This document shows, in pieces, positions 42,285-54,963 of a stretch of 64,000 nt of DNA. The DNA is from Paenibacillus xylaniclasticus. GTDB taxonomy: Bacteria > Bacillota > Bacilli > Paenibacillales > Paenibacillaceae. Numbering within the stretch: position 1 is the stretch's first letter; the number at the start of each line of letters is the position of its first letter. The translations under genes and the position numbers were made by a program. The notes beneath the pieces were generated by a model. It saw nothing but the letters and a program-made list of their open reading frames with translations. It was not told the origin of the DNA and ran no database searches. Location of the stretch: positions 1 to 64,000 of the forward strand of contig NZ_BIML01000006.1 of the NCBI RefSeq assembly GCF_004001065.1, in the 5' to 3' direction.

Positions 42285-43221
42285 ACAATTGATCGAACGT
42301 ACACTCCGAATCCTGCTTCTCAACAAAAGCCTGAATGCTAGGCTGGCGCAAGATCCGATGCGGCGACCATTCCATATAATTAATTTTGACCTTCAGAAGC
42401 GGCTTAAGCCATATAGCCGCGGCAGACCTTTCAGGGGTATTCTTGAACGGCTTGGAATGAGTTCTGATCGAATCGGCTATTGCTGTAACCGCCGTCCAAT
42501 CGTTAACGGTCAGCCTACCTGTCCCTGCGTGTCCAATATAGATGAGCTCTCCATTATCATCGTACAGTCCGAGCAGGAGCGCATTGACCCTTCCATCCCG
42601 CATCGTCACGCCGCCGACGACAGCGACCAAATCTCGGATTACTTTCTTTTTCTGCCATCGGGCGTCCTTGCCGTTAACTATATAGGTGCTGGTGAGATCT
42701 TTGCAGACGATACCCTCCATCTCATGCTGCTTCATTACGGAGAACAGACTTTCTCCATCTTGTATATTCTGTACCAGCTGCACTTCGCCGGTAGGCTTGA
42801 TCGTCTCCGCAAGCAGCTGCTGCCGCTGCTGCAGCGTCCGATCGGTTACCCATTGGCCATTCAGATACAAAATATCAAATACCATATAGGTAATGCGCAC
42901 CTCTTGAACCGCTCTTGCGACATGTGCGGCTTTGCGTACGCTGTCCCGCCGCATGACAAGATGAAAGGAGGGTCTGCTTCGGTCTAAGGCAATAATTTCT
43001 CCATCAAGAATAACCGACTTGCTGCTACAATATTGCCGGATATCCGTCAACTCCGGATACTGGAGCGTGCGTTCGTTCAGACTGCGGTTCATTAATCGAA
43101 CATGGCTTCCGTCATAATAGGTCAGCATTCTTACTCCGTCCCACTTAATTTGGCTGACCCAACTGCTCCCTTGCGGAACGCGATCCGTAAGTATAGGCTC
43201 GAACGGGACAACGGCTTTCAC
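42283..43221 (-). CDS. Stand-alone ATP-dependent DNA ligase (LigD ligase domain)
   Basis: 312 residues. Nucleotidyltransferase motifs: QIKWDGVRMLTYYDG (motif I, the adenylated Lys in K-W-D-G), VILDGEIIALD (III), EMEGIVCKDL (IV), and ARWQKKKV (V), then an OB-fold (GGVTMRDGRVNALLLGLYDD ...). It seals nicks and ends in non-homologous end joining. In most bacteria this domain is fused to a polymerase domain in LigD; here the polymerase domain is a separate gene at 57197. Confidence 0.92.
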   Translation of the reverse strand: MKAVVPFEPILTDRVPQGSSWVSQIKWDGVRMLTYYDGSHVRLMNRSLNERTLQYPELTDIRQYCSSKSVILDGEIIALDRSRPSFHLVMRRDSVRKAAHVARAVQEVRITYMVFDILYLNGQWVTDRTLQQRQQLLAETIKPTGEVQLVQNIQDGESLFSVMKQHEMEGIVCKDLTSTYIVNGKDARWQKKKVIRDLVAVVGGVTMRDGRVNALLLGLYDDNGELIYIGHAGTGRLTVNDWTAVTAIADSIRTHSKPFKNTPERSAAAIWLKPLLKVKINYMEWSPHRILRQPSIQAFVEKQDSECTFDQL

Positions 43222-43295
43222 AAGCTAGAGCCTCCTTCCGTACACGATGAATGATTTCAGTACCACTATTGCCCGTCATGCAGAAGGAGATACAT

Positions 43296-43342
43296 GAAAA
43301 AACGGTTATCCATCGGGACTCACAATCCCCGATGAATAACCG
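43296..43342 (-). terminator. Terminator of the siderophore operon
   Basis: CGGTTATCCATCGGG / CCCCGATGAATAACCG with one mismatch, followed on the minus strand by TTTTTTCATG. It lies 28 bases behind the MFS stop codon. Confidence 0.9.
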
Positions 43343-43369
43343 CACAAGTCAAAGCGTTACTATGAGCTC

Positions 43370-44848
43370 TTAGCTTGGGCTTGAATGCCGCTTGTTCCAA
43401 AAGCTCTGTGCGCCTCCGTATCCGTCTGCTTCGTCCGCGGCCGCATCGCCTGGCTCAACATCCGCTCGGCGGATGCGAAGGGCGAAGGCGCATGCTGCAA
43501 GCAGCAGTCCCGCGGCGCTTAACAGCGCCGTACGATAAGCTGCAAGCCCCGACGAACCGCTTCCCGTAAGACCGCTCGATCCGGCTTCAAGAGCGCTCAG
43601 TATGCAGACAAGCAGCGTCAGCCCGACTGCGGATGACAGCCGATTCTGCACGGTGAACAAGGCTGTCGCCCCGCCCATCGAAGCTTGCGGAATATTCGTA
43701 AAGATGGAGAATTGAACCGAGTTGACCACATGCCCTAGACAAAAGCCGCAGAAGACGAGCAGCAGCCGAATCGTCCACGGACTGGTATGCTCCGTTACCG
43801 TGCAGAGCAAACCGTAGCCAATCGCAGCGGCGATAAGCGCGGCGGTAATGAGCACTCGCGCGCCTACCTTGCGGTAAGACCAGGATACGGCCTGCGAAGC
43901 GAGCATTAATCCGATCGCTTCCGGGAACGTCGTCAATCCGCTAGCGAATGCGGACGCGCCGAGCGCATCCTGATAAAGCAGCGGGAACACATAGAGCATG
44001 CCCAGCAGGCCCGCTACCGTTAATGCCGAGATCGACATCATCGTACGGAACAGCCGGTCTTGGAGCAGCCGAAGCTGAAGCATCGGCTGGTTCACCCGAA
44101 GCTCGACGATAATAAGCGCTGCTATACCGGCAACCCCAATGGCAGCAAACGCCCACAGCCGCGGATTGCTCCAGCCAGCTGCTGCTCCTTCATTCAACGC
44201 ATAGACCAGCATGCCGACACCGACGGCCGCAAGCGCAAATCCCGGCCAATCAATCGGTCTTTTATTTGCTTGCTGATCTTCCTGAAGGAAAAGAAAGGCG
44301 AACAGTACCGCCAAGATCCCGATAGGAACGTTCACATAGAACACCCACCGCCACGACAAGTAGTCGACGCAGTAGCCGCCAACGATAGGGCCAAGTGCCG
44401 GTGCGATCGCAACAGGGAGCACTAAGTAGCGAGACAGCTTCATCCGCTCTTCAGGCGGAAAGGTCTGAAACAATATTTTCATCGCAATCGGCGTGAGCAG
44501 TCCTCCGCTCGCTCCTTGAACGATTCGAAATAAATATAAGGAGACAAGGTTACTGGACAGCCCGCACAGCGCCGACGATGCTGTGAAGGTGATGATCGCC
44601 AGCAGAAATATTTTTTTGGCGCCGAACCGGTCTCCAATCCATCCGGCTGCAGTAAGCATAATCGCCAGACTGACCAAATAGCCGACGTTAATCGAACCGG
44701 CTGCCGAGGGGGCGATTCCCATATCATTCCCAATGGCCCGTAAGGAGACATTGAGAACATTCGTATCCATCGCAACCATGAACATGGTTGCCACATAGAC
44801 AATGCAAATGGCGGCTTTAGAATTAAGGCGCCAAGTCATGCCGCTCAC
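43370..44848 (-). CDS. MFS transporter (DHA2, EmrB/QacA type), probable bacillibactin exporter
   Basis: 492 residues with about fourteen membrane segments. Motifs: [20 protein letters not shown] (DHA2 helix 1, motif D1), [15 protein letters not shown] (motif A), [20 protein letters not shown] (motif C region). It is the last gene of the dhb operon, and its ATG overlaps the mbtH stop by four bases; expression with siderophore enzymes makes export of the product the most likely role. It is not the YmfE-type exporter of B. subtilis by position. Confidence 0.88.
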   Translation of the reverse strand: MSGMTWRLNSKAAICIVYVATMFMVAMDTNVLNVSLRAIGNDMGIAPSAAGSINVGYLVSLAIMLTAAGWIGDRFGAKKIFLLAIITFTASSALCGLSSNLVSLYLFRIVQGASGGLLTPIAMKILFQTFPPEERMKLSRYLVLPVAIAPALGPIVGGYCVDYLSWRWVFYVNVPIGILAVLFAFLFLQEDQQANKRPIDWPGFALAAVGVGMLVYALNEGAAAGWSNPRLWAFAAIGVAGIAALIIVELRVNQPMLQLRLLQDRLFRTMMSISALTVAGLLGMLYVFPLLYQDALGASAFASGLTTFPEAIGLMLASQAVSWSYRKVGARVLITAALIAAAIGYGLLCTVTEHTSPWTIRLLLVFCGFCLGHVVNSVQFSIFTNIPQASMGGATALFTVQNRLSSAVGLTLLVCILSALEAGSSGLTGSGSSGLAAYRTALLSAAGLLLAACAFALRIRRADVEPGDAAADEADGYGGAQSFWNKRHSSPS

Positions 44849-45075
44849 TGGACGGCGCCGGAAGCAGCCGGTTCACGCAAGCTTCTCGGCTTCATATCGG
44901 TCCAATGCTCATTAATGTATGCGACGCATGCTTCCTTGCCCTGCTCTTTCATGATAACCTGCCATCCATTAGGCACTTGTACGAACGAAGGCCACAGCGA
45001 ATACTGACCTTCGTCATTCATAAGCACATGGTACTTGCCATCGGGATTCTCGAATGGATTCACCGTATTGCTCAT
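44845..45075 (-). CDS. MbtH-like protein
   Basis: 76 residues: [40 protein letters not shown] and [15 protein letters not shown], with the Trp residues typical of the family. MbtH-like proteins bind adenylation domains and are needed for their folding or activity; here the partner is DhbF, whose gene ends 6 bases upstream. The B. subtilis counterpart is ybdZ at the same place. Confidence 0.96.
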   Translation of the reverse strand: MSNTVNPFENPDGKYHVLMNDEGQYSLWPSFVQVPNGWQVIMKEQGKEACVAYINEHWTDMKPRSLREPAASGAVQ

Positions 45076-45081
45076 GCTCCC

Positions 45082-48000
45082 CTACATCCTTTCTGCTCCA
45101 GCCTCGTATTTCACCTTCAGCGCGTCCAGCTTACCCGCCAGCCGCTTGCCGATAATGGCAAGCGGCTCCGGCTGGCACATATCCTTATGCCGGCAAGCAA
45201 TATCGTAACGCTCGATCTCTCCGTCCAAATAAGGCAGCCACGTGTCCGGATCGATTGGCGTGAACCAGTCCGGTATTATGGTGGAACGGAAGAACAGCAT
45301 GTTGCCCTTGAACCGCTGCGGCGAATAGGCCGCCATAATTTTTACTGAATTCACGTACGTTTCTTTCAAATTTATAATCGTCGCTTCATCCAGGCTGGCC
45401 AACGCGCTGCCGTCGCTGCGCAGCATTTCGACCGCACTGGACAGCGTTAGCGGCTTATCCCCCATATTGTCTGGATCGTAGCCGCCCAGGGCGAGCAGTG
45501 CAATGAGTGCCTCGCGCTCATCCGGTCCGTCTGCGATTGGCAGGAAGTGGCTCGGATAAGAGTCAAGCATCGCTAATAACGCAACCTCTTCGCCGTCCTG
45601 CTGAAGCTTGACCGCCATCGCATGCGCGACATTGCCGCCAAGCGACCAGCCTGCAATATGGTAAGGACCTTTGGGCTGTACTTGGCGAATATGGTCCAAA
45701 TAATCGGCGGCCATCTCCTCTAACGATTCGGGCAGCCGTTCAACCCGCTCGGCAATGCCTCGCGCTTGCAAGCCGTATAGCGAATAAGAAGAAGGAAGCG
45801 AATGCATCAGTCCCGCATAACACCAGCTCAACCCGCCAGCTGGATGGATACAAAATATCGGCGTGCGGCCATCGCCTGTGCGAAGCGGCAGCAGAACCCC
45901 AAGCGCACTATTGCTGCTTCCCTTCTGGAGTCTCTCCGCCAGACCTGCAACGGTCGGCGCTTCGAATAGGTTGCCAATGGTAAGCTCTGCACCCAATGCT
46001 TCACGAATGCGGCTCATCAGACATACAGCTAGCAGCGAATGCCCGCCAAGCTCGAAGAAGCTGTCCTCGATGCCGACGCGAGACAAGCCGAGTATCTCAG
46101 CGAACAGGCCGCACAATATTTCTTCCTGCGGCGTTCTCGGGCCGGCTCCCCCGACAGATACTGTATAGTCCGGCGCTGGGAGCGCCCTGCGATCCAGCTT
46201 GCCGTTCGGCGTAAGCGGCAAAGCCTCCATTGCGATATAGGCAGACGGCACCATGTATTCCGGCAAATCTTCTGCGGCATGCCTACGAAGCTTCGCCGGT
46301 TCCGGCTCAGCATGGACGGCCGGTACATAATAAGCGGTCAGACGCTTATCGCCGGGTTGGTCCTCGCGCACAATAACGGCGACCTGGGCCAGCTCAGGAT
46401 GCCGTGCGAGCACCGCTTCAATCTCACCCAATTCGATTCGGAAGCCGCGAATTTTCACCTGCTGATCGGCTCGGCCGATATAATCGAGCGATCCGTCCTC
46501 CCGCCAGCGCGCAAGGTCGCCTGTACGGTACAAGCGCGAGCCCGGCTTGCCGAACGGGTTGGCAACGAACCGCTCAGCTGTCAGATCCGGACGCCGCCAA
46601 TAGCCTCTAGCCAGACCGTCGCCCGCGACATATAAGTCGCCTGCTACGCCCGGAGGCACAGGCTGTAGCGCCGCATCCAGCACATACAGCTGGAGGTCTG
46701 GAATGGCAACGCCAATTAATGAATTCCCACCTTCTGATAGTGCTTCTTGATCCAGCGGCTTGTAGCTGACATGTACGGTCGTTTCGGTTATGCCGTACAT
46801 GTTAATTAATCGCGGCGAATCGGCTGGATGACGCGCATACCAATCCTCCAATCGGCGGAGCTCCAACGCTTCGCCGCCGAAGATGATATAGCGCAGCGAC
46901 AGCTGCTGCCCGTCGGCAGCATTCTCCTGGTCGGCTTGCATCAATTGATAGAAAGCAGACGGCGTCTGATTCAGCACCGTCACCTTCTCTTGGACCAGTA
47001 GCTTCAAGAAGTCGGAAGGCGAACGGCTAATCCAATGCGGCACGATAACGAGACGCCCGCCATACAGCAGCGGCCCCCATATTTCCCATACCGAGAAATC
47101 GAACGCATAGGAATGAAACAACGTCCAGGCATCGCCCGGCTCGAACTGATACCAGTGCTCCGTCGCACGGAACAGCCTCACGACATTCTGATGCGGGATT
47201 ACAACGCCCTTCGGTTTGCCGGTAGAACCGGAAGTATAGATCATATATGCCGGATGCTGCGGCACAAGCGGCGCTGTCCGTTCGAGATCAGAAGGATTGC
47301 CGGATGGATACTGCTTGAGAAGCGCCAGCAGCTCCGATGAGTCGATAACGACAAGCGGCGTCTTGGCAGCTTGAGGAAGCTTGCCGGTCAGCTCTTCGCT
47401 CGTTATGATGCAGATCGGATCCGCGTCCTCCATCGCGTAAGCGAGTCGATCGGCTGGATAGTCCGGAGCTAGCGGCAAATACGCTGCTCCCGATTTAAGC
47501 ACAGCCAATATAGCGACGACAAGGTCAAGCGATCTCGGCAGCGCCAGCGCTACGAAGGCTTCCGGTCCCGCGCCTTGGCTGATCAAATAACGGGCAAGCC
47601 GATTGGCTCTTCGATTCAGTTCATGATAGCTCAGCGAAGCGCCCTCGTACGTTGCCGCTGTCGATGACGGCGTCAGCTCCGCTTGCCGTTCGAACCAATC
47701 GGGTATCAAAGCCTTCTCGGCCGATCGAATCGACTCTGGTGTATTCCAATCGATCAAGATCCGATGCCGCTCCTCCTCGGACAAAATATTCAGACGTCCG
47801 ATCGGCAGATCCGGCCTGCTTGCCGCAGCGGCGAGCAGCCTTACGAACCGCTCGGCCAAAGACCGAACCGTCGATTCCTTGAACAAATCCTTGCTGTATT
47901 CCACCATTCCGACAATGCCGTCCGGCAAGCCGTCGCGGCTGCGGCGTTCGACCAGCTCGAAGGTTAGATCGAATTTGGCCGCACCGACCGTGCTTAGCTG

Positions 48001-51000
48001 GAGGCTGCTTTCGATGCCCGGCAGCTCCAGCTTGGCCTCCGGCATGTTCTGGAGTACAAGCATCACTTGGAATAACGGATGGCGGGCGCGGGATCGGACC
48101 GGATTAAGTACCTCGACCAGCCGCTCGAATGGAACATCCTGATTCTCATAAGCTGCTAGATTCGTATGCCGCACGCGATCCAGCAGCTCGGAGAAGGCCG
48201 GGTCGCCAGACGTATCGGTCCGGATGACAAGCGTGTTAATAAATAAGCCGACTAACTGCTCCAACGCGTCGTCGCTGCGTCCGGCAATCGGACTGCCGAT
48301 CGGAATGTCCGTCCCGGCGCCCAGCCGGGTGAACAGTGCGGCCAGTCCCGCTTGAAGCACCATGAACAGACTAGCCCGGCCCGCTCTCGACAACTGAAGC
48401 AGCTGATCATGCAGCGTGGCATCAATTGCGAAATCGATTGTCCCCCCTACATAGCTGGCAGCGGCTGGACGTGCAAAATCTGTAGGCAGCTCCAGCTGTT
48501 CGGGAAGATTGCGCAGGTTATCCGTCCAATAGGCTAGCTGCTTGGCCATTAGGCTTTCATTATGCTGCGCGTCTCCGAGCAAATGGTGCTGCCAGAGCGC
48601 ATAATCCGCGTACTGTACTGCAAGTGGAGCCCATTTCGGACTTTCTCCTTGAATACGGGCGGAATAGGCTGTCGATAAATCGCGGGTCAACGCGCTGAGC
48701 GACCAGCCGTCGCCAATGAGATGATGCAGCAGCAGAAGGAGCACGTATTTATCCTCGGCAAGCTCAAACAGCTGCACCCGCAGCGAAGGCTCGACTGCAA
48801 GCTCGAAGCTGTACCGAACGGCTTGAGCCAGATCGGCCTCAATATCGCTGTCGTTCGAGGCGGTTACGATTATACTTGGCGGAGGAGTAGAAGCGTCCAA
48901 AATGTGCTGATAGGAGGAGCCTTCCGATTCCGGGAATATCGTACGAAGCGTCTCGTGTCGAACGAACAGGTCTCCGATTGCAGCCTGCAGCGCTTCTTGA
49001 TCCAACCGGCCATTCAGATGCGCGACAAGCGGAATATTATACGTTGGGCTGGCGCCCTCCAGACAATACAGAAACCACAGCCGCTGCTGCGAGAACGACA
49101 ACGGAATACGTCCGCTGCGATCCGCCGGACGAATAGCTGGACGCGCTTGCTGCGCAGTATCGAGCTGCTTCGCCAATGCTGCCACGGTCGGCGATTCGAA
49201 CAGTCGGCCAACGCCAAGCTCGGCTCCGAAGCTTTCTCTTATCCGTACCATCAAGCGGCCGGCAAGCAGCGAATGGCCGCCCAGCTCGAAGAAGCTGTCA
49301 TGAATACCGACTCTCGGCAGGCCCAGCACCTCCGCGAACAGCTCGCTCAGCATCGTCTCCTGCGGTGTTCTCGGCGTTCCCGATTCGGTGCCGGATGCGA
49401 TATCCGGCGCAGGCAGAGCTTTACGGTCTATCTTCCCATTCGGCGTCAGCGGCAGCTCCGGCAGCACAACATAGGCGGAAGGCAGCATAAAGACAGGAAG
49501 CTTGTTCTCCAGCCATTGGCGCAGCTCGCCTGCTCCCGGCGCCGCTTCGCTGCCCGGAACGATGTAAGCGGTCAACCGAGAATCGCCCGGGTGGTCCTCG
49601 CGTACGATAACCGTCACCTGACCGATGCCTGGATGCTTGGCAAGCGCCGCTTCGATCTCGCCAAGCTCAATTCGGTAGCCGCGAATTTTGATCTGATGAT
49701 CGGCACGCCCGATATAGACCAGCGAGCCATCCTCCCTCCATTTCGCCAAATCGCCTGTCCGGTACATCCGGCTGCCAGGCGGTCCGTATGGATTCGCAAC
49801 GAACCGTTCAGCCGTCAAGCCGAACCGGTCAAAATACCCGAGTGCTACGCCGTGCCCGGCAATATACAAATCTCCAACTACGCCCGGCGGCAAGGGTGCA
49901 AGCTCGCTACCCAGCACGTACACCTGCGTATTCCAAATCGGCTTGCCGATTGGAACGCCACCTTCTTCTTCATGAAGCGCTGCCGTCGTAGACCAAATCG
50001 TCGTCTCCGTAGGGCCGTACATGTTCGTTACCGCACAGCCGGCAAGCTGCAGCTGTTGCTTGAGCGCAATGGGCAGCGCCTCTCCCCCGACGAGCACCCG
50101 CAGGCCGCGAAGCACTTGCGCATCATAAGCCACAAGCGACTGCCACAAGGTCGGCGTTGCCTGCATGATGGACGGGGAGAGCTCTCTTATGATGGTAGAC
50201 AGAGCGGCAGGGTCCTGCACCGCCGATTTCGGAGCGACTACAACTTGAGCTCCGTGCAGCAGCGGCAAATACAATTCGAGCGCCGCAATATCGAACGAAA
50301 TCGTCGTAACCGCAAGCATCCGGTCAGACGCATGTAATGCGAACTGATCCTGCATAGCGAAGAGAAAATTCGTTAAGCTGCCGTGCGAAATGACCACGCC
50401 TTTCGGCTTCCCTGTAGAGCCTGATGTATAGAGGATATAGGCTGGATGCTCAAGCCGAGGCGGGGCGGAAAGAGCCGTCTCACATGGGTTCGATTCCAGA
50501 CAGCGCTTCAGCTGCTCGGCTGTAACCGGGTCATCTAGGACGATCACTGCTCCGTCGTACTCGGCCAATAGAGCAGCTCCTGCTTCACTGCTCGTAATGA
50601 CGCATATGGGCTTGGCATCCTCCAGCATGTATGCGATCCGGTCAGCCGGATAATCGATGTCCAATGGCAAATAGGCAGCGCCGGACTTCAGGACAGCAAG
50701 CAAAGCGACGACCATATCAGTCGATCGCGGCAATGCAAGTGCGACTATCTGATCGGGTCCCGCTCCCATCGCGATCAAATCATGCGCCAGACGATTCGCT
50801 TGCGCATTCAAATCGGCATAGCTGACCGTATCTCCCGCTGCGCTTAGCAGCGCCGCAGCAGTCGGGGTGCTGGCCGCCTGCTTCTCGAATAAGGACGGAA
50901 CGGTTGCCTGCGGCACAGCACGAGCCGTGTCATTCCATTCGACAATGACCCGCTGATACTCATCATTGTTTACAAGCGGAATTGAGCCAATAGACCCATT

Positions 51001-52308
51001 CTGTTCGACTGCCGTAATGAATTGCTTCAGAAAGCGAATGAACCGCTGCTGATGAGAAGCGAGCTCTTCCGGGCTGTAAGCGGTCGGATTCGCATCCATA
51101 TCGATACGCAAGCCCTCACCGTCCAGCCGATCATATACATTAAAGGATAAGTCGTCTACCGGGCCTGCGGACAGATTGCGCGCAGCAGCCTGCATTCCAG
51201 CGAAGCGAAGCCCGTAATCGAAGGGCATCAGATTCACCTGCGGGCCGAACAGCCGTTTATTGGCGCCAACAAGCTTCAAATCCCGGCGCAGCTCCTCTTG
51301 CCGATAGCGCTGATGCCGGCGCGACTGACGAATACGGCCGGCAGCCTGCAGCATCAGCTCGGAGGCGGTCATATCGGGACGAAGGGATAGCCGCAGCGGA
51401 ATCATATTCATCACCATGCTAGGTATACGAAGCGAGACAGAACCGAGTCGGCCCATTACGGGCAAAGCAAGCACAATCTCTTGAGCCTGCGTATGCCGAT
51501 GAATGTAGGCGGCGATAGCGCCAACCACGAGCTCCGTCCAGCTTGCGGAGCAGCTTTGGCTGGCGGCGTGCATCCGCTCCGTATCTTCTGGAGGAAGCGA
51601 CGTCGACACGCGAAGGAAGCTGCTGCTTAGGCTAGGCGCACGCTCAGCCAAGCTGGCTGCTTCCGGCTCATCAGCGAAGCGCTCCAGCCAGAACTGCCGG
51701 TCCCGTTCATACTGCTCCGATGTCCGGTAAGCTTGATCCTCCTCAATGACTGCGCTAAGCGGGCCGAACGGCTCCCCGCAAGCCTTGCCTTGCTCCATGA
51801 AGGCCGTATACAGCTCCGCCGTTCTGCGAACAAGCAGGGAGAAGCCGTAACCATCCATCACAATGTGATGAATTCGCTGATACCACATATACCGGTCGTC
51901 GGCCAACTTGAAAAAGGCCTGCGTGAATAGCTCCCCACGCCGGCGAAGGTCAACCGGGCGAGCCAGGTCGGCTCGCATCCATGCTTCCGCTGCTTCATAA
52001 GGATTCTCTTCCATGCTCCAATCAAGCTGATGGAGTTGCCAATCCATTGAATCATGAATTTGCTGCCACGGCCCGTTCTCATCCTCCCCGAAGCTTGTAC
52101 GGATCGCCTCCGTCTCGCTGATCGTTTGGCGCAGCGCTCGTTCGAATACTCGAGCATCGACTGGTCCTTGAATCTCTATACATTCGCCCGTGTTGTAAGC
52201 AGAACTGTCCGGCTCCAGCTGCTGGGCGAACCATATGCCGGCTTGGGCGCCGGACAGCGGCAGGCGAGTGTCTGCCCGAGTTTCTTCTAATGTGAGAGGC
52301 AACCTCAT
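45082..52308 (-). CDS. dhbF: Dimodular non-ribosomal peptide synthetase DhbF (Gly-Thr, bacillibactin)
   Basis: 2408 residues, order C-A-T-C-A-T-TE. Condensation 1 (to about 440, active HHIVMDGYG); adenylation 1 (about 470-960); carrier 1 with [10 protein letters not shown] (Ser about 1010); condensation 2 (HHLIGDGWS); adenylation 2 (about 1530-2030); carrier 2 (Ser about 2090); thioesterase with GWSLGG (Ser about 2222). Specificity residues that can be read: A1 [22 protein letters not shown] fit the Gly code DILQLGL-W; A2 [25 protein letters not shown] fit the Thr code DFWNIGMVHK. With DhbE and DhbB it makes DHB-Gly-Thr, which the thioesterase trimerises to a cyclic lactone. Start directly follows the dhbB stop. 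Confidence 0.97.
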   Translation of the reverse strand: MRLPLTLEETRADTRLPLSGAQAGIWFAQQLEPDSSAYNTGECIEIQGPVDARVFERALRQTISETEAIRTSFGEDENGPWQQIHDSMDWQLHQLDWSMEENPYEAAEAWMRADLARPVDLRRRGELFTQAFFKLADDRYMWYQRIHHIVMDGYGFSLLVRRTAELYTAFMEQGKACGEPFGPLSAVIEEDQAYRTSEQYERDRQFWLERFADEPEAASLAERAPSLSSSFLRVSTSLPPEDTERMHAASQSCSASWTELVVGAIAAYIHRHTQAQEIVLALPVMGRLGSVSLRIPSMVMNMIPLRLSLRPDMTASELMLQAAGRIRQSRRHQRYRQEELRRDLKLVGANKRLFGPQVNLMPFDYGLRFAGMQAAARNLSAGPVDDLSFNVYDRLDGEGLRIDMDANPTAYSPEELASHQQRFIRFLKQFITAVEQNGSIGSIPLVNNDEYQRVIVEWNDTARAVPQATVPSLFEKQAASTPTAAALLSAAGDTVSYADLNAQANRLAHDLIAMGAGPDQIVALALPRSTDMVVALLAVLKSGAAYLPLDIDYPADRIAYMLEDAKPICVITSSEAGAALLAEYDGAVIVLDDPVTAEQLKRCLESNPCETALSAPPRLEHPAYILYTSGSTGKPKGVVISHGSLTNFLFAMQDQFALHASDRMLAVTTISFDIAALELYLPLLHGAQVVVAPKSAVQDPAALSTIIRELSPSIMQATPTLWQSLVAYDAQVLRGLRVLVGGEALPIALKQQLQLAGCAVTNMYGPTETTIWSTTAALHEEEGGVPIGKPIWNTQVYVLGSELAPLPPGVVGDLYIAGHGVALGYFDRFGLTAERFVANPYGPPGSRMYRTGDLAKWREDGSLVYIGRADHQIKIRGYRIELGEIEAALAKHPGIGQVTVIVREDHPGDSRLTAYIVPGSEAAPGAGELRQWLENKLPVFMLPSAYVVLPELPLTPNGKIDRKALPAPDIASGTESGTPRTPQETMLSELFAEVLGLPRVGIHDSFFELGGHSLLAGRLMVRIRESFGAELGVGRLFESPTVAALAKQLDTAQQARPAIRPADRSGRIPLSFSQQRLWFLYCLEGASPTYNIPLVAHLNGRLDQEALQAAIGDLFVRHETLRTIFPESEGSSYQHILDASTPPPSIIVTASNDSDIEADLAQAVRYSFELAVEPSLRVQLFELAEDKYVLLLLLHHLIGDGWSLSALTRDLSTAYSARIQGESPKWAPLAVQYADYALWQHHLLGDAQHNESLMAKQLAYWTDNLRNLPEQLELPTDFARPAAASYVGGTIDFAIDATLHDQLLQLSRAGRASLFMVLQAGLAALFTRLGAGTDIPIGSPIAGRSDDALEQLVGLFINTLVIRTDTSGDPAFSELLDRVRHTNLAAYENQDVPFERLVEVLNPVRSRARHPLFQVMLVLQNMPEAKLELPGIESSLQLSTVGAAKFDLTFELVERRSRDGLPDGIVGMVEYSKDLFKESTVRSLAERFVRLLAAAASRPDLPIGRLNILSEEERHRILIDWNTPESIRSAEKALIPDWFERQAELTPSSTAATYEGASLSYHELNRRANRLARYLISQGAGPEAFVALALPRSLDLVVAILAVLKSGAAYLPLAPDYPADRLAYAMEDADPICIITSEELTGKLPQAAKTPLVVIDSSELLALLKQYPSGNPSDLERTAPLVPQHPAYMIYTSGSTGKPKGVVIPHQNVVRLFRATEHWYQFEPGDAWTLFHSYAFDFSVWEIWGPLLYGGRLVIVPHWISRSPSDFLKLLVQEKVTVLNQTPSAFYQLMQADQENAADGQQLSLRYIIFGGEALELRRLEDWYARHPADSPRLINMYGITETTVHVSYKPLDQEALSEGGNSLIGVAIPDLQLYVLDAALQPVPPGVAGDLYVAGDGLARGYWRRPDLTAERFVANPFGKPGSRLYRTGDLARWREDGSLDYIGRADQQVKIRGFRIELGEIEAVLARHPELAQVAVIVREDQPGDKRLTAYYVPAVHAEPEPAKLRRHAAEDLPEYMVPSAYIAMEALPLTPNGKLDRRALPAPDYTVSVGGAGPRTPQEEILCGLFAEILGLSRVGIEDSFFELGGHSLLAVCLMSRIREALGAELTIGNLFEAPTVAGLAERLQKGSSNSALGVLLPLRTGDGRTPIFCIHPAGGLSWCYAGLMHSLPSSYSLYGLQARGIAERVERLPESLEEMAADYLDHIRQVQPKGPYHIAGWSLGGNVAHAMAVKLQQDGEEVALLAMLDSYPSHFLPIADGPDEREALIALLALGGYDPDNMGDKPLTLSSAVEMLRSDGSALASLDEATIINLKETYVNSVKIMAAYSPQRFKGNMLFFRSTIIPDWFTPIDPDTWLPYLDGEIERYDIACRHKDMCQPEPLAIIGKRLAGKLDALKVKYEAGAERM

Positions 52309-53274
52309 CTACCTCCCTCCTGCAAGAAAATAATCGGCGTTGGGCATCGACAATCCCTGCTTCGCAATTAACAGGCTTCGCCAGTCGGCCAGCGTCGGAC
52401 GCTCGGCCAGCTCCGCAAAAGATACCTCCGCTCCGCTGCGCCGCCACTGCTCGACGAGCCGCATCAAACGAACCGAATCCATTCCCCAATCGTTAATCAG
52501 GTCATCCGTATCCTGAATGTCGGAGGCCGATTCCTGCAGCATATCTGCTATATGCTGACGAAGTGTGTCCATGCTGAGCAAAGATGAACCCGCCGCAGGC
52601 TGCACAGACTTAGCGGCTGATTCGGAACGGACCAGCGCTTCATCAATCGCGGCAAGCACCGACGCTGTCGTCGTCGCTACTGCGCAGCGCGTGGCTGCAT
52701 ATTTGACCGCCATCATATGGTCCTCTTTGGTGAAATCAGCCACCGCATCGGCAACGAGGAACGGCTCAATGTCCTGCATGAACGCATCGCATGTCGTCAT
52801 TAACACGCCAATATGCGCGTATATACCGCATACGATCAGCTGATCGCGGTCATGCTCCTGCAGAATGTCCAGCAGGTTCGTTCGGCGGAACGCATTATAG
52901 CGCCATTTGGTCAGCACAATATCGCCTGCTTCCGGCGCAATTGCTTCGATAATTCGTTTCTGATAAGGACCATCGTTCATCCCCGGTCCCCAGAAATCCG
53001 TCTGAAGCCCGCGATCCTCCCGCTTTTGCCCGCCTGGCTGCGCCGAGTAGATGATTGGAATCCCTGCCGCCCGGCATGCGGAGCGCAGCGCGTCAATATG
53101 GGCAATAAGCTCTACAACAGGCGATTGCTCGGGCGTGAAAGCATCCACGAAATATTGCTGCATGTCATGAATCAATAAAGCGGCACGTCCAGGCTCAAGC
53201 TTCCAGCTTACGCGATTGGCCGGAAGCTCGGCTGCCTGGGGCATCGGATATGGTTTAATGGCAGGTAGCGCCAT
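52309..53274 (-). CDS. dhbB: Isochorismatase / aryl carrier protein DhbB
   Basis: 321 residues. Isochorismatase domain (1-210): RAALLIHDMQQYFVDAF with the catalytic Asp, DIVLTKWRYNAFRRTNL with the Lys, and IVCGIYAHIGVLMTTCDAF. An aryl carrier domain at the C-terminus has DLINDWGMDSVRLMRLVEQW, where Ser carries phosphopantetheine. It cleaves isochorismate to 2,3-dihydro-DHB and then carries DHB to DhbF. Ribosome site GAGGGATG before the ATG. Confidence 0.97.
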   Translation of the reverse strand: MALPAIKPYPMPQAAELPANRVSWKLEPGRAALLIHDMQQYFVDAFTPEQSPVVELIAHIDALRSACRAAGIPIIYSAQPGGQKREDRGLQTDFWGPGMNDGPYQKRIIEAIAPEAGDIVLTKWRYNAFRRTNLLDILQEHDRDQLIVCGIYAHIGVLMTTCDAFMQDIEPFLVADAVADFTKEDHMMAVKYAATRCAVATTTASVLAAIDEALVRSESAAKSVQPAAGSSLLSMDTLRQHIADMLQESASDIQDTDDLINDWGMDSVRLMRLVEQWRRSGAEVSFAELAERPTLADWRSLLIAKQGLSMPNADYFLAGGR

Positions 53275-53325
53275 GTCATCCCTCTTTTCGTCAAATGAAA
53301 TGATGTTTTCCCCTGGAGCGGGCAG

Positions 53326-54936
53326 CTAACGATGAGCTCTGCTAGCCGCAACCCTCTCGCGCAGCGCCTTCTTGTTCACCTTGCCTACGCTCGTCGTCGG
53401 GAACGAATCGATAATTTCAATGCGGTCGGGAATTTTATAACCAGCCAATCCTCGTCCGCGAAGAAACGATTTAATTGCAGCCGCGCTTGGCCGATTCTCT
53501 CTGGCAATAATGAACGCACAGGCTCGTTCGCCAAGAAAATCGTCCGGCATCGCAACAACCGCTGCGTCCTGCACATCCGGATGCGCCAGAATATGATTCT
53601 CCACTTCCTCGGCTGCCACTTTGTCGCCGCCGCGGTTAATCTGATCTTTGGCGCGGCCCTCCACGATCAAATAGCCGGAATCAGTCAGCTTCACGATGTC
53701 GCCCGTTCTATAGAAGCCATCTGACGTGAATGCTTTGGCATTATGCTCATCAGCCTTGTAATAGCCGCGAATCGTATAAGGTCCCCGTGTTAGCAAATGA
53801 CCTGTCTCGCCAAGAGGAACCTCCTGATCGTCATCGTCAACGACCTTAATTTCATCCCATTCGGACATTGGCTTACCCTGTGTATGGATAATCGTCTCTT
53901 CAGAGTCGTCCAGCCGAGTATAATTGACTAGCCCCTCGGCCATGCCGAATACTTGCTGCAGCGTGCAGCCGAGCGACGTCCTTACCCGGCTTGCAGCTTC
54001 CGCGCTGAACTTGGCTCCTCCGACCTGCAGCACCTGCAGGCTGGACAGATCGTCCTTCCGGGTGCCCGCAGCTTCTATCCACACGATAGCAAGCGGAGGC
54101 ACTAGCGCCGTAATCGTCACCTTCTCCCGCTCGATAAGCGGGAAAGTGTCATCGGGGCTCGCTGTCGGCGCGAGGACAACGGTGCCTCCCGCATAGAGAG
54201 TGCCGAGAGCGCCAGGCGAGCTGAGCGGAAAGTTATGGGCAACCGGCAGCGCCGCCATATAGATGCTTGAGCTATCCAATCGGCATACCTCAACGCTCTT
54301 TCTTAAGCTGTATATATAATCGTTATGAGTGCGCGGAATAAGCTTGGGCAGTCCCGTGCTCCCGCCGGACAGCTGCATGAACGCGACTTCATCCGGCCGG
54401 ACCTTAGGCAACTGAACCGGTTGAGCGCATAACGAGCTTAACGCTGTATGCGAGCCCGGCTCGCCGGCAACGATTACGTGCCGCAAGGATAGGGCCGTCC
54501 CCTTCACTTCACTGGCAAGCTGTCGATAATCAAACCCCGCAAGCATATCTGGAATAATGTACGCGACCGCCTCTGCGAACTCACAGAAATAGCGGATTTC
54601 GCTGCTGCGATGAAGCGGCAGCGCGAATACAGGCAAAGCCCCAAGCCGGAACAAGCCGAATATGACCTCGAAGAAGGACGCAATATTCGGCAGCTGGACG
54701 ACTACGCGGTCCAGCGGTTTAATACCGAGTGCGCTGAATCCGTAAGCGAGACGGTCTGCCCTTTGATCCAGCTCCTTATACGTGATTCGCTGCTCGCCAT
54801 CTACAATGGCTATGCGATCGCCATATTTTGCAGCGCGGTCCCGAAGCATTTCGCCGAACGTTATCTCTTCCCAGCAGCCTGTCCGCCGATAAAGCTCTGC
54901 GAATTCATCGGGCCAGGCGGAGCAATGGTTCAGCAT
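53326..54936 (-). CDS. dhbE: 2,3-dihydroxybenzoate-AMP ligase DhbE
   Basis: 536 residues, stand-alone adenylation enzyme: [17 protein letters not shown], the P-loop [60 protein letters not shown] and the terminal Lys motif [12 protein letters not shown]. The Asn-Phe-Pro stretch [18 protein letters not shown] is typical for aryl acids (Asn binds the 2-hydroxyl). It activates DHB and loads DhbB. Ribosome site GGAGGGATG. Confidence 0.97.
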   Translation of the reverse strand: MLNHCSAWPDEFAELYRRTGCWEEITFGEMLRDRAAKYGDRIAIVDGEQRITYKELDQRADRLAYGFSALGIKPLDRVVVQLPNIASFFEVIFGLFRLGALPVFALPLHRSSEIRYFCEFAEAVAYIIPDMLAGFDYRQLASEVKGTALSLRHVIVAGEPGSHTALSSLCAQPVQLPKVRPDEVAFMQLSGGSTGLPKLIPRTHNDYIYSLRKSVEVCRLDSSSIYMAALPVAHNFPLSSPGALGTLYAGGTVVLAPTASPDDTFPLIEREKVTITALVPPLAIVWIEAAGTRKDDLSSLQVLQVGGAKFSAEAASRVRTSLGCTLQQVFGMAEGLVNYTRLDDSEETIIHTQGKPMSEWDEIKVVDDDDQEVPLGETGHLLTRGPYTIRGYYKADEHNAKAFTSDGFYRTGDIVKLTDSGYLIVEGRAKDQINRGGDKVAAEEVENHILAHPDVQDAAVVAMPDDFLGERACAFIIARENRPSAAAIKSFLRGRGLAGYKIPDRIEIIDSFPTTSVGKVNKKALRERVAASRAHR

Positions 54937-54963
54937 AAATCATCCCTCCATGTGTTCGTTCAT

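Noticed and set aside
48721-50337. 538-codon open frame on the plus strand opposite dhbF
   Set aside because: Same reason: full overlap with adenylation and condensation domains, Arg/Gln-rich, no recognisable domain.
50486-50497. GGTTCGATTCC, as in the T arm of a tRNA
   Set aside because: It lies inside the first adenylation domain of dhbF, and no matching acceptor, D or anticodon arm surrounds it.
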